Shown one piece after another: positions 44,901 to 57,826 of a DNA stretch of 64,000 nucleotides (position 1 is its first letter; each line of letters opens with the position of its first letter). A program made the translations under genes and the position numbers. The notes under the pieces were generated by a model. The model was not told the DNA's origin. It did no database searches and was given only the letters and a program-made list of their open reading frames with translations. The DNA is from Druceiella hillmani (Eukaryota; Arthropoda; Insecta; Lepidoptera; Hepialidae). Where the stretch lies: NCBI GenBank assembly GCA_039881145.1, contig JAYKKI010000005.1, positions 22,935,501 to 22,999,500 of the forward strand, read 5' to 3'.

Positions 44901-46085
44901 CTGTGTAAAATTACTATCAATACCTTCAGTTGTTTTCGAATTAAATACGTTGGTACAGTCAAAGACGCAGACAGACACATTTTTAACGTTAGATCTGTTT
45001 TAATAATCGAATATGTAATCCAAAAATAATTTAAAAGCTTAAAATTCGAAAATCAGAGATAAATATTTCAATTTTATTTACATGTCTAATGAAAGAAAAG
45101 CATAGCTAATAATGCATTATTTCCACATTCGTATTGGTTGTTTAAACTGTCACACCATTGTAGATGAAAGCGACGCCTTTGTTGGAATTTATCATACGAG
45201 TAAGTCGACATTGGATAGTAGCGCAGAAGTTTATCCTTAACGACAGTTTTCAATACTGAGACATTTATTTCCATAACAATTTTTAATAAAAAAATTAACC
45301 CGATTTCAAATAATCAGAGAATAAACGCTCACTAAAAGGTATAAAATAATCAAAATACAAGTATTCAGTGGGAACTTTTACGGTATAATATCATTTCCGA
45401 ATACAACTGAATTATTCGAAAAATACTGTAATATAAACTATTTAAAAAATAATGTATAATGCACACTTGCTCACCTGCTTACTAATATATTAATTGGTTT
45501 AGTAGTTTGTATATACTTGTGTACGTACTTATTTACCTACCTACCTACTAATTTGTAGATATTTTATACATTTGTTCATATAAACCTGTACTTATCTTAT
45601 TATTTACTAATATCTTAGTTGCTTTATGCCTTTGTGTGTACCTGTTTATACTCACCCACCTGTTTACTTTGTTACTTTCTTGCTTACATTAGGACTTGCA
45701 AATGACTCCAAACTCGATGAATTTACTCCTCAATACCGAAGAATTTCTGTCGCTGTCTTACGGTTCCATTATCAGACCCTTATTACTAAAGAGAACATCT
45801 ATGTATCCCATAGTCTCGTCAAAACTATAAACTCGATTATGTTACCTGTGCTAGTCATTGTGGAAAAACCTGTGCTAATATTGTTAATAAAATTATAACC
45901 ATATTTTCATGAGACCACACTAGGAGTATACCTTTTTAAATAAACAAGAATCATACAAATTGGACGATAAATGTCAGAGATCTGAGGTAATAGACATAAA
46001 AAATACAGTCGGATTAAGAACTTCCGCATTTTTTAAGTATACAACAATTTTAATTTTTCAGCCATCCTAATAAGTTTAAATAAAA
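44901..46085. other. AT-rich sequence; low-complexity tract at 45,460-45,670
   Basis: 45,460-45,670 is built of 'cctacc', 'acctgtttac' and 'tacttatttacc'-like words (degenerate CTTA/ACCT repeats). A 90-codon plus-strand frame (45626-45898) and a 62-codon minus frame (45086-45274) have no recognised domain. Confidence 0.45.
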
Positions 46086-46099
46086 TACTAGTGATGTTT

Positions 46100-46325
46100 A
46101 ATTTAAAAAATATTTATTTATTTAATTACTTACGTACTTTAATGTATATAACTTATGCTTATGACGGGCTTATTGCTATAAGCAATCTCTTACAGCTAAC
46201 CAGAACACCAGTCCAGCCCCGCTCCATGAGCGGCTAGGAATCGAACCTTAATACCCGCGATGCGATAGGCCGTCAAAAGCTGTACGTACGCCTTGTAATC
46301 AACCCAATAAACCCCGTGACGATTG
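46100..46325 (-). mobile_element. tRNA-derived SINE, copy 1
   Basis: On the minus strand it has a near-perfect RNA polymerase III box B, GGTTCGATTCC (46247-46237), with a tRNA-like region upstream. Downstream is the 'gtaagagattgcttatagcaataag' module, then 'atacattaaagtac', ending in an AT-rich tail of 'taagtaattaaataaataaat' type. The GATTGCTTATAGCAATAAG hairpin-like module before the tail is, as I recall, characteristic of insect SINE/LINE 3' ends. The same module order occurs in the copy at 62.7 kb. Target duplication not resolved. Confidence 0.7.
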
Positions 46326-46329
46326 TATT

Positions 46330-47586
46330 GTTGTATACTTAGTGAATTTACACTTATTTCTTTATTTATATTCCAATGTTTTATCCAACTTATAATATCA
46401 AGTATGATTGAATGGAAAAATATGAAATAATGGAATTAATTCGATGATTCATCATTCGATATTTGCATTTCTAACATTTGGAACGCCGACCGATTACGCG
46501 TTTAAAATGGGGTTCCATTGTTACCTGTATCATATGACGTCGTTGATGCAAGTTAATCAAAATAGTTGACATATTCTAGTCTCCAAAACTTTCCCAAATT
46601 TTTCAAATACTATAATAATAATAATGAAAAATTAGAAGGTGCATATTCCACGTCATTTTGAAGGTTAATATTTCGAACATGGGACTTGAAAATGACTTGT
46701 AAATGAAACCTCAATTCCATTTTAAATGACCTTCCAATGACACCCCATTCGATGCAATTTTCTAATTATATTCTTCCCAATTTATATGTATGTGTAATTT
46801 CGGTAGATTTTCTTTTTATATTTTACTACATTTAAAACGAGATTCATTGAATTCGTTTAAAGAATTTATTTGCAATATAATTCTTCTACTATAAAACATT
46901 TCATACGCGTAGCTCTGAAACTAATCTATCTTAAACTGTTCTATTAGATGTGAGGCTGTGACAGATGAATAGAAGGTCCGACGGACGTAACGAAACTAAG
47001 AGAGATCTTTGTTTCCCTTTGGAAATGTAAAAAAACTCGAACGTTGAGAAGTCCTATATAAAAGATTTGAAGCGGCAATAATGACATAGAAAATGGAGAC
47101 TTCACAGATTCAATATTTAACATCGTTTTACAGAATCTTGTAAAATCAGAAATAAATAAATTTGCAATAATTTGTATGTATGTAAGTTAATTGATATTCT
47201 GACACAACTTAATATTTCCGAAATATTCTTTTATTGGAGGAGATATGCCCAATATTTCGTTTCATTTTCAATTTCAGTAAATTTTTTGCCATTTTTACAA
47301 TAAATATATAAGTTCTAAGATTTCATCTGTCCAAGTCTTCCAGCTAATTCGGCTTAAGAGTACTGCCAGAGAATGCATATACTATGATGCTATATCTTCA
47401 TATGTATTGCCCCATACTCCCTTGAGTATATATAATTCCCCCTGAGTATTACTTTGAGATCTTGGAAGATGACACAATTTTGACTGAATACAAAATTGCC
47501 TCTTGCAAATAAAATAGAAAAATTTGATTAGCGAAATCTTCATTTAATATCCCTCTACGATCCATATGTCATTCACATAGTAAAAG

Positions 47587-47590
<4 letters not shown>
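46330..47590. other. AT-rich sequence, nothing recognised
   Basis: No open frame, RNA gene or clear repeat. Confidence 0.5.

Positions 47591-47592
<2 letters not shown>

Positions 47593-47644
<52 letters not shown>
47593..47644. repeat. (AT)n microsatellite
   Basis: About 52 bases of AT dinucleotide. Confidence 0.97.
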
Positions 47645-47646
<2 letters not shown>

Positions 47647-47746
47647 CTAAAGTTTTTTTAAAAATTTAAAATAATTTAATAAAATGATTAAACTATTACA
47701 TTATGTCGCTGATCACTTGAGAGAGGAATTAATATCAAATGTCTTT

Positions 47747-47782
47747 ATCCCTTCGTACAATTGTACACTTGTACGAAGGGAT
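47747..47782. repeat. Perfect 14-bp hairpin
   Basis: ATCCCTTCGTACAA (47747-47760) and TTGTACGAAGGGAT (47769-47782) with an 8-nt loop TTGTACAC that repeats part of the arm, allowing a shifted alternative pairing. Confidence 0.85.
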
Positions 47783-48080
47783 TATACTATACGTGGCATA
47801 ATTAATTTGTGAAGGTAACTTAAGAAGACGTCAATTTGAAATATAGCAAGGGCATATATGGCAAAGGAGACATATCTTGCTAAATCACAATACGCTTCTG
47901 AGCTCGAGAAATTTGCATAACCATTAAGCTCGAACAATATGTTCGTTAAAAAAACCAATTACGCCGAGTCAGCTAACAACATGGTATCCCCCAGGGCATG
48001 GCAATTTAAGAGCTTCATCCCATTATTCCTTTAAACGAGAGACAGCTTAAATATTAGGTTATCGAAAAAGAAATCGGTTT

Positions 48081-48534
48081 GAAAACGAAATATACCCGGG
48101 GCGTTTTCTAAGATGAAATATGTAACTGATTTACTGTAGCAAAGTATTATTGAAACATTGACTTTAACAAATAAAAAAAACTACGCATTATAATATGTTT
48201 TGTGTGTACTGGAAATGGATTATGAATTTTATGCCGGATCTGGAAAACTATTAATTTTTTCATAGTCTCAAAATGACTTACTGATATTTAACACATAGAA
48301 ATAATTATACAAAATCTTATTGTGAAACAAAATATACCCGGGGCTTTTTCTAAGATGAAATATGTAACTGATTTACTTTAGCAAAGTATTATTGAAACAT
48401 TGACTTTAACAAATAAAAAAAACTACGTATCATAATGATATATTTTGCGTGTACTGGAAACGGATTATGAATTTTATGCCGGATCTGGAAAACTATTAAT
48501 TTTTTCATGGTCTCAAAATTACTTACTAATATTT

Positions 48535-48537
<3 letters not shown>
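48081..48537. repeat. Tandem duplication, 242-bp period
   Basis: 'tatacccgggg' at 48091 recurs at 48333, with about 95% similarity through 'ttatgccggatctggaaaactattaa'. Copy 2 runs straight into the (AT)n array at the point where copy 1 reads 'aacacatagaaataattatac', so the array grew at or replaced the end of copy 2. Confidence 0.93.

Positions 48538-48610
<73 letters not shown>
48538..48610. repeat. (AT)n microsatellite at the end of a duplication
   Basis: About 72 bases of AT dinucleotide. Confidence 0.97.
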
Positions 48611-48614
<4 letters not shown>

Positions 48615-50404
48615 CATTGAATTAGAGAGTTAATTTTAATCTTTATTTTATCTATATTTACACATTTTACATAATCTTTGAATGCCATACAATCCTCAAG
48701 CAAGACTTTTTTAAATCATATATCAGTTCACCAAGATTCAAGTCATGTCATGCCTCTACTCAACAAAAGATTCAAGAAAGTCTCCAGTAGAAAATATTTG
48801 CTTTATTCCCAAAACCATCAGCAGATTACGAAGTACTATGTATACCTCGTATCCTCATTATTTGCTGCATTTTCGTTTTTCGTAAATATACTCGTATATA
48901 CCATTATTATAAAATCTGTACACACAATTATACAAAATGTAATGCATTAAACTTTCAGGATGGGCCTTCAGTACATGAAAACTTATTTCTTTGTCAATAT
49001 TTATTAATTTATTATTTAATGCAATTTTAACAAACTATAATACGCACGAAAGTTAATGAACGATTTTTTTTATTAAACAATGTCGGTATGAATTGACGGA
49101 GGTCAAGCTTATATTAATAATTATGATTTTTTCATAAAAAAATTAAATGATTATGTAAGAATCTCAACCACACGTTATGCTTTCTGAACTCGGTATAATT
49201 ACCATTTATCAGCGATTTTACTAGACAGGCATTATCAATTTCTAATATGTCTATAATCCAGAAATTTTAAACGTAAATATAACTTCTGTTCCAGTTGAAT
49301 TGGAAATTTATTTTATTTTCTTCACACATTTTATTTTGTTTTTTTTTTAATAAAAATCAATATCGGACCACACCGGGAGTTAAAACATGCTAAAGGTCGC
49401 GGAAGATCAAAAAATTCAGTTTTTACAAACATCTCGCTTCCTGCGGCTCGGAATTCAATTAAGGAAGTTATAAAAATAGAATGTAATTAAATATTGAACG
49501 AAACAAAAAAAAATTCCGATTTTTGGAACAGATAACCTAATTTCCCCGGACCATAAATACCATGTGCAATATTAATTGTCGTGCTATAATGGCTGGAACA
49601 AAAACGATACTATATAATAAATTTTGTGCAATATTGCGAATCGTTAAAAAATAATAATTTTTTTTAATCGCTTTGAAACAACCGAATCATATAAAATTTA
49701 AAACAAGCTAAGGCAAAGGGCTCCCTTTATTCCACCGTTATTAATAGTATATTCAAATATACATGTCAATTTCTTCATAACACATTTTCAGAAAAAAATA
49801 TAGTCACATTTACTTCAATTTCTAGGTACAATTTTTTTCAACAGGTTTAGAAAAGAACAAGTGGACAAAGAGCCAGATAGACCAGCGAATTGCTTTACTA
49901 ATCTTACTTTTTTATTTTTAGATTTTCCAAATGTTAATAAGATAATCTACAAATAAAAAGAATTGCCAACTATGCCACAAATTTATAAATATATATGTGT
50001 GTGACGTGATATGTGTGTATGTGTGTGACGTGATATGATCTTATTTTTGGCCTATATATTTTCAAAGTATGAAGAAATTTTCATATAGAAATTAGGAAAC
50101 TGAAATTCTTGATGAACTTATAAAAAATTACTACTGATAGGTTACACAGCGGTTATGTTTTCATTTTGCAGCAATGTCACTCTATCGATACGCGTAGCGA
50201 ATGAACAATCGCACTGCTAGCCTTGCTCTAATTGCTGCAGGCTTTGATGTGGGATGGCTAATTCATAACTTGGAGGAGAGGTGAATAGATTCGTGTTTCA
50301 ATTACAATAGGCTCGCTGATGGCTGCTGACAAGGGGCACCCACACCTGTCTATATTGCGCGACTTCGTGACGTGATTGCTCTATTATAATTCTTATATTA
50401 ATAT
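48611..50404. other. AT-rich sequence without a recognised gene
   Basis: A 90-codon frame (48678-48950) has no recognised domain. A short duplicated 'gtgtgtgacgtgatatg' occurs at about 49997 and 50021. 50,180-50,370 is slightly GC-richer without clear structure. Confidence 0.45.
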
Positions 50405-50428
50405 GTTGTTATATATATATACATGATG

Positions 50429-50480
<52 letters not shown>

Positions 50481-50502
50481 GGTGTGTGTGTGTGTGTGTG
50501 TA
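50405..50502. repeat. Compound (AT)n(GT)n microsatellite
   Basis: AT dinucleotides at about 50410-50480 followed by (GT)n at about 50481-50500. Confidence 0.96.
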
Positions 50503-50608
50503 AAATTGTAGCAGAATAGTTTTTTACATGGAAAATATTTTGAAAATTGTAATTGATTTAGCGTAAAGGATGATAATAAAAGCCAGAAAACATGTTTTAG
50601 AATTTTTG

Positions 50609-50777
50609 CTTGTCTGCCTGTATGTTAATTTCATTGTCAATCACGCGAAATTTTCTGGGCAGATTTTGATGAAATCTAATGTAATAGGTTATATCCAAAA
50701 GCGACATATGAGGGAAAATCAATCTAATAAATTTTCTTATTGAAAATTTCACGCCAACGAAGTTGTAGGCATAATTA
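50609..50777 (+). repeat. Decayed insect interspersed repeat module
   Basis: The module order is 'tgtctgcctgt', 'caatcacgcgaaattttctgggcagattttgatgaaa', 'taggttatatccaaaa', 'gaaaatttcacgcc', 'cgaagttgtaggc'. It matches the recalled order of a very common insect repeat ('tgtctgtctg... tcacgcgaaa... ctggacggattttgatgaaa... ataggttatatcc... gaagttgcgggc'). No termini placed. The superfamily (non-LTR 3' end or Helitron) is uncertain. Confidence 0.55.
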
Positions 50778-51027
50778 GTAGAATAATATAATACTGAGTA
50801 TAGCTATATATATTATTTTTAAACAAATGAACGGACGGTAGAATTACAGCATCAGCACGGATTTTCGAAAATATTTATTAACAGTATATAACTTTCAAAG
50901 AAATAAACATTATATTGATAGTTTATGCATTGTATGACATTTACATCAAACAGATAAAAAAGCATATTTCAACTAATTTATTTTCGTTTATTATAGAACC
51001 TATGAACTTAATGGTATTGGAGAGCGA

Positions 51028-51560
51028 CACAGATCCTATAGTCGAATTGAGTATTTTAATATCGTAAGAAAGTGAAGAGTTCTGGTATAATTACATTCCA
51101 GATGCAGGTGCTGTGCCAAAATTATGATTATTTTAGCGCAAAACATATTATATTATATTAAAGGTATAAATTAGAATTGGTAACGAACACAAAATTTTGA
51201 GAATGAAAACTTTAACGATAATTTCAATAACAACTGATATGAGCGGGGAAACAAAATTTTAATACAGATTATAACTTCTGATAAAGATACGCGGCACAGA
51301 TCATATAGTCGAGTTGAGTATTTTAATATAGTAAGAAAGCAAGGGATTCTGGCATAATTGCATTCTAGATGCAGATACTGTACCAAAATTATGATTATTT
51401 TAGCGCAAAAAATTTTATATTCCAAAATATTTTAAAGGTATAAAATCCAATCGGTATAGAAAACTAAATTACGTGAATGAAAACTTTAACGAAAATTTCA
51501 ATAACATGACCGATATAATCGAAGAAATAAAACTTTATTACTGCTTATAACTTCCGCTAA
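51028..51560. repeat. Tandem duplication, 267-bp period
   Basis: 'cacagatcctatagtcgaattgagtattttaat' at 51028 recurs at 51295 with substitutions. 'ccaaaattatgattattttagcgcaaaa' and 'aatgaaaactttaacga' recur in order. Divergence of roughly 10-15% by eye indicates an older event than the 2.9-kb and 48-kb duplications. Confidence 0.9.
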
Positions 51561-51684
51561 ATTTGTAGAAAAACAATTTATATTAGAAAAATAGTGAAAT
51601 TTAAAGGAGTTTATTTAAATATCATTAAAAATATCACAGAATTGGTGTATTTCATTGATCATAGGTTTACAGTCTTTTCATAGC

Positions 51685-51765
51685 GCGGCGCACCTTGGAC
51701 TTCCAGTTTCGATTCCCGGTCCCTTGTCGAGCGTAACTGGAGTGATGTTTGTAATCGTGTAGCTA
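51685..51765 (+). mobile_element. Partial tRNA-derived SINE
   Basis: Box B-like GTTTCGATTCC at 51706-51716. The surrounding 'gcgcacc...gga..tcc', 'cttgtcgag' and 'gagtgatgtt' words align with the SINE at 62.7 kb. The 5' A-box part and the AT-rich tail are missing or replaced. Confidence 0.5.
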
Positions 51766-51799
51766 ACAATTCCGCAGATCAATGACGGCAGCAGCGCCA

Positions 51800-51965
51800 C
51801 TGGTGCAAGAAACTACGCATTACGGTTGTCCAGCCACCTGCCTAGTGTGGTGATTATGGGTATTGCCTCCAATGATATGCGAATCGGTAGAGGTCTGCGC
51901 CCAACAGTGGATGACGACAGTCAGTTAGTAATGGTGGCGAAGATAATGTTAATGAAAATACTGCT
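51800..51965 (+). repeat. Possible 3' end of a non-LTR retrotransposon
   Basis: 'ggtagaggtctgcgcccaacagtgg' (about 51885-51910) followed by GA/GAT-rich sequence resembles the 'gaggtctttgcccagcagtggga...gatgatgatga' 3' ends of insect RTE/CR1-like LINEs. Opposed open frames here (51826-52020 plus, 51854-52084 minus) are a GC effect. Confidence 0.38.
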
Positions 51966-52089
51966 GGGAAAGAAATTAAATTTGCATAATTCCATTTATA
52001 ACAGCCATACATTGTTATGACCAAGCTCAGTAATTTTATTAGTAATTCATGCACGTAATAGGTTATATACCAAGACCATTTCAATAAAA

Positions 52090-52450
52090 AGAATCAGAAT
52101 CTCAAACTGGAGCCTCGGGTTACATATCTCATCTCGCCGAATCGAAATGAAACTCAAATAGCACACGAATACAATTAAATGCGAGCGAAGAAATGATCAG
52201 TCAATCCGCCGAGTCACTCACAAATAGTTGTCGCAACACTGAAAGCGATCGTTGGAGCCGTCGGTGGTTCATCGACCTCTTTCCATTGTCGCCGACTGAT
52301 CATAATGAAGTATTGAGAGTCGCAGCATCTTCTCGATGCGCGTCCCCCATTCTTCTTGGCGTTGCGGCGTGTCAGCGAAACCGGACATGCGAGTCCGATC
52401 ACGTTACCGGTCTTGAATGCAGAAATGTGGGCGCTTTCTAGAATTCGTGA
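52090..52450. promoter_or_regulatory. GC-rich block open on both strands
   Basis: About 350 bases of raised GC with open frames on plus (52193-52441) and minus (52214-52402). A short hairpin CGCAGCATC...GATGCG (about 52321-52340) is present. No recognisable protein, no strong splice borders. Either a regulatory element or a scrap of unknown repeat. Confidence 0.22.
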
Positions 52451-52606
52451 ATTGGAGACGTCTGAGTTTAGACTTATACATAAACTGACTAGGTTCGGCT
52501 TCAGCCATTTAAATTAGGTGCATTTCGCAGAAGTTTATCCATTGTAAAGATGTCGATTTTTGAGTTTCAAGCTGATTTCACTTTAATTTCATCGCTCATT
52601 GCCTCC

Positions 52607-52608
<2 letters not shown>

Positions 52609-52666
<58 letters not shown>
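52609..52666. repeat. (AT)n microsatellite beside the Ty3/gypsy copy
   Basis: About 57 bases of AT dinucleotide about 50 bases beyond the truncated integrase end. Confidence 0.97.
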
Positions 52667-52668
<2 letters not shown>

Positions 52669-52715
52669 TATTTTTTTCATGCTTTAGAAATTCCTTAAAT
52701 TCTTTGGAATTTATT

Positions 52716-53140
52716 TCAGGGTATTGATCCGTTAATATTATCGGAATTTTGATTTCTTGATGTCAAAATATAACCATACCTAATAAAATTATAAACCAGA
52801 AGATAAAGGGTTTTTGTTGTTGACCCTGATACCCCGAAGCCTCCAATCAATACAATTTCAAATAGATACAATTTCTCAAATGATACAATTTCAAATAGGC
52901 GTCTTGTTGGACCTAAATTTGACATTAAACCATATTTTGACTTTCTCCTTGATTTATTTTTTATACAAATTACACATTCATCACAAATTGGTTTAATGTT
53001 TGCAATGATATTCTTTGCTATTTAGAATGGGGTTATTTTATTTGTCATCTGTGTTATCCCAAGGTGGCAGTAAGTCATGTGGATGTTTTTTATTAAAGTT
53101 TTTCTAAGTTCTTCTGTTAGTATTATTTCGTTCCATCTTT
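52716..53140 (-). pseudogene. Ty3/gypsy integrase remnant
   Basis: An HHCC zinc-binding region is readable: His in KNIHMTYCHLGI, then CDECVIC, with one internal stop. It continues into GPTRRLFEIV and GGFGVSGSTTKTLYLLV...RYGYILTS, the start of the catalytic core. The first catalytic Asp expected before GGFG is lost in a short local duplication of 'ttgaaattgta' (about 52846-52890). The second Asp and the Glu are absent because the copy is truncated near 52,716. Confidence 0.85.
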
Positions 53141-53214
53141 TATTCTTTTTGTAGTAAATTTCGTCTTCCAATACAAGTTTATTTTTGCCATTTTGTAGAC
53201 CTTGATTTATGTTT

Positions 53215-53640
53215 TGTCATTTTTTAAATTTACGACATTCAAAACGTCATCAGCATTGTCATAAGGATCTAGAACTTGATTTATGCATAAACAGTCCGCT
53301 TCTTGATTTGATTTTCCTGGGTTATGTTTAATTTTAAAATTATATTGAGATAAATAATATGTTAAGTCACCAAGGTCATCGATCCTTGCTTTAATGTTTA
53401 TATTTTTTATATTTTCTAATGATTTATGATCTGAGTATACCGTAAATTATTTTCCCATAATATAAATTCCAATTATATATTTATATATTCCAACTGGATA
53501 CTGTCTCCGGTTTTATCATTGTTTTAACACCGCTCCCACTTCTTTTATGTATGCATCCTTCTAAATGTTTATTGGTAGTTCGAGATCAAAAATCTTCAGA
53601 ATTAGTTTTGAGCCTAGCAATGCTTTTATCTTATCAAATA
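53215..53640 (-). pseudogene. Ty3/gypsy RNase H domain remnant
   Basis: Starts with a KIKALL...LKIFDLELPINI segment. A stop replaces the Tyr before the first catalytic Asp (stop-KDAYIKEVGAVLK). After further damage, an open run of about 78 codons (about 53450-53215) holds VYSDHKSLENIK and IKHNPGKSNQEADCLC, the classic C-terminal RNase H motifs. It has no ATG. Confidence 0.88.
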
Positions 53641-53689
53641 ATTTCTGATATTTTGCAGACCATATGAATTTCACTTCTGTCCGTAATTA

Positions 53690-54112
53690 ATTTGTAACGA
53701 GTCCAAGATAATTTCACTGTGTGGCACAAACTTACGATGATAATTTATTTTTCTTAGGAATTGACGTATATTTTCTTTTCTTTCTGGAACTGAAAAATAT
53801 TTACAGTTTACAGTGTTTATCATTAAATCTTCAATCAATGGGAAATGGTTTTAATTTTGTTCAATTCTCTAAAATATATGCATAACCTTGTTTTTCTTTC
53901 ATGTTCTTTTTTATATGCTAGAGTCACTGGAGCAGAAATGGGCTATAAGATTCCTCAATCAAATTTTTCTCTCGTAGTTTTGATATTAGATTTTCTATTT
54001 CTCTTCTATCTTCATCTAAGCATCTATACGGACGTTTGTAACAGTATTTATCCACCATCAAGTCGATATAAGCTTCATAATCTCCTATATTACATATATT
54101 TATCCTTTGCAA
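53690..54112 (-). pseudogene. Ty3/gypsy reverse transcriptase remnant, palm deleted
   Basis: The N-terminal RT part is recognisable: IENLISKLREKNLIEESYS, a frameshift, then APVTLAYKKE and RLCIYFRELNKI (Asp of the usual CIDFRELN is Tyr), then FPLIEDLM and CKYFS. At about 53,789 the sequence jumps directly to PERKENIRQFLRKINYHRKF, the connection segment beyond the palm. Catalytic motif A beyond CKYFS, the YxDD box and the thumb are missing, so an internal deletion removed the active site. Confidence 0.9.
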
Positions 54113-54397
54113 ATACTGGTTTGTATTTTTCTATCAATTTATTAATTTATGATTTTTGATATAAATCTAGGTGGTTTACCAACATTTCAAATCCACCCGA
54201 GTTTATATGTTCATTGAAATTTATTTCACATTTGTTTATGTGTTTTATTTTTTTGTTTTAATACCTCAGAGTACAACAAAGTCCTTCTTAATTTTTGTCA
54301 CCTAGTACATCAGGAATTTCGGGATTGTTTATATTCGAAGTATCATTTTCTGAGTAATTATTGTTTTTCATGTCATCTTCTTTTCTTTTTAATTGCT

Positions 54398-54728
54398 TCA
54401 TTGTATGATCTTTAATTCTTTATTTTGTATTAATTTGAAATGTTTGATGCAATCCAAACCAATTAGAAAATCGTAATTAAATTTTTCTTTATCTGTTATA
54501 AAAATATCCATAATTCTTTCAATATTATATATTTTTATTTTTAATGTTACTATAACTTTTGTTTTCTTCTCTCCATAAATAGCCTTCAAGTTTACCATTT
54601 GTATTTTTCTTTGGTCGTATCTTTAACAATTTAGCATTAATTAATAACACATTTGAACCTGAATCATAAATTCCAGAAACTTTTAAAGTGTCATTTAACA
54701 GTAACCTTAGTTTTATTAATGGCGGCAC
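54398..54728 (-). pseudogene. Ty3/gypsy aspartic protease remnant
   Basis: Two overlapping frames (54525-54728 and 54398-54598) make up one retropepsin. The first has the active-site loop YDSGSNVLL (DSG in place of the usual DTG/DSG alternatives). The second has DFLIGLDCIKHF, equivalent to the ILGxD strand. A frameshift in the overlap separates them. Confidence 0.85.
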
Positions 54729-54765
54729 GTCTAGTTTTTTGAATACTTCTCATTGAATCTTTTTT

Positions 54766-54972
54766 CTAATTCTGAGTTATTTTTTCAGTTTTTACAACTG
54801 CTTTTTTATTTTTCCCTCTAAGCCAGCAATTCTCCTTAGGATGGTAACGTTTTCCTTTTTCCTCATTGATACAAATTTTGTATGGTTGTTTTTCCTCAAT
54901 TTTTTTGGGTTTACTGTCAAGATTTTTATAATTTGTTTTATCATATTTATTCTTCCCAACGAGATGTTCCAA
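54766..54972 (-). pseudogene. Nucleocapsid-like fragment with damaged zinc knuckle
   Basis: A Lys-rich 68-codon frame with C34, H44 and C49 (KIC...YHPKENCW). The first cysteine of the expected C-x2-C pair appears as Tyr31, one base change from Cys. The H-x4-C half is intact. Position between gag and protease fits a nucleocapsid. Confidence 0.7.
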
Positions 54973-54999
54973 TCTTCCTAATTCATTGTAGAGATCTTC

Positions 55000-56020
<1,021 letters not shown>

Positions 56021-56090
56021 CTTGGTACTTGAGGGGAATATTGAAACAAAGACGTAATTGTATTTCTCTGGGAAAACCAATGTTTTATTT

Positions 56091-57742
56091 ACAACACGTT
56101 TTTACGACAATTGTCTAATTATATTATCTTATAAACTAAAGATTAACACATCTGTGAAAACAAAAGAAACAACATTTAAAGCCCTTACTTCAGGTCTATT
56201 TTTGTAATTTTATAAAGCAAAGTTTCGTATGATAATAAATACGTCTATCTCATATTTGGAAAAAATCACAACTGTTAGCCGTGTCTTCTATGAGATTTAG
56301 GCTCTGACCATAACGCGACAAATTTAAATTTAAGAAAAACGACAATAGTACACAAGTGTATTGGTTAGGATATAACAATTTAAACATCCTATTAGGTATA
56401 ATTTTTACTCGATCAAGGTGAAATATGGCACATAAAAAGCATGTTCTTAGATGTATGAAATTAGCCCAAAGTTTCAAAATAGCGGCGGATTTGTTTTGCG
56501 GCTTAATAGCATAAAAAATTCAAAAAATAATCTTACAACAACTGTTAATGCGGGTGCTATGGCTATGCTGTTTGACAGCTCGGCCAGGATAAGTCTTGCA
56601 CCCTTCATGCGAAATGTTTGTTCACAAGCTAATAATTCACACTTTGCCTCATTTTGATTAAATTGTTTTGCTTAGCTTTACTAAAGACTTGGTTTCTAGT
56701 TTGGTGAAGGAAGATTCAAGAAACGTGGTATTAACATATGTAATGCAATTATATGCTAATCAAGTTTTTAATATAAAATGGCGCTCTGTATATATTATTT
56801 ATATAAGAAAACTGAATTGAAAAATAAAAAAAACTAATTGAATTTCCTCTATCAATTAGACCACGTTTTATTTCATCACGAAAAAAACTGCATTTTTATA
56901 GCAAATCGAAATGCCAGTTCGAAGTATATTTTTTTGGATAACTTAAAGCAAATGTTTGACCCTCGTACACTGTTCCTCATTATTATTTTTTCCTTAAAAA
57001 TATCAGTTGTCAAAAAATTACCTTCGACTTCTTTGTAGAAACATTCTGTAGTACGTATATTAAACTATTTATACAACATTTTTATTTATTCTCCGTCATT
57101 CAGTGAAAATACCGTATTTTTAGGGGTCCATTTCTTAAGGGGACAAAACAGAATTCTCATAAAATTACTCACGTGTCTTTCCCTTTACCCGTCTTTGGCC
57201 GATTTGCCCAGGACCCGTTTGACCAAGAAACTTCAAATGCAGATAAAACATATTAACCTGCATATGTTTCAAGAATTTACACTAAAAAAGATTTCTATAG
57301 TAAATATATTAATGAAAAGGTAAGTTTGAATAATCCCAAAATGATTTCCTTTAAATTATTACGTAAAATTATTGAAAATATTTGAGAGTTATTATTGAAA
57401 ATATCCACAAAATATCTTCCCCTCTCTCCTGCCACTCAAACTGCTAAAGTCAAAATAATGATAAAATAGCATTACTGAAAATTTATCTAAAATTTTCCGG
57501 AAAACTATAGCAATTATTCTAAATCTCATTCACAGACAGTCACAATATTTTTACGACTGAGAAAAGTACACTAGACAATATAATTGCATGGCAAAAAAAT
57601 AATATTCATATTCGTAAAAAAACTTTAATATCAATACTATATAACCTTTAATATTTATATGAACCTAAATAATTAAATAATTAAAGCACCCACGTAATTC
57701 GTGTCCTACTCGTATCTTTAATTTCTTTTAATAACGTGATGA
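56091..57742. other. AT-rich sequence without a recognised gene
   Basis: Frames at 56250-56477 (minus), 56451-56657 (plus) and 56838-57038 (plus) have no recognised domain. 57,120-57,240 is slightly GC-richer. Confidence 0.45.
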
Positions 57743-57759
57743 GTATATATATATATATA

Positions 57760-57813
<54 letters not shown>

Positions 57814-57826
57814 AATATACATATTT
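57743..57826. repeat. (AT)n microsatellite with interruptions
   Basis: About 84 bases of TA dinucleotide with GTAC and TGTA interruptions and an AT-rich right edge. Confidence 0.95.

Noticed and set aside
52193..52441. Opposed open frames in the GC-rich block as a gene
   Set aside because: Both strands are open over the same bases, as expected from raised GC. Neither translation is recognisable.
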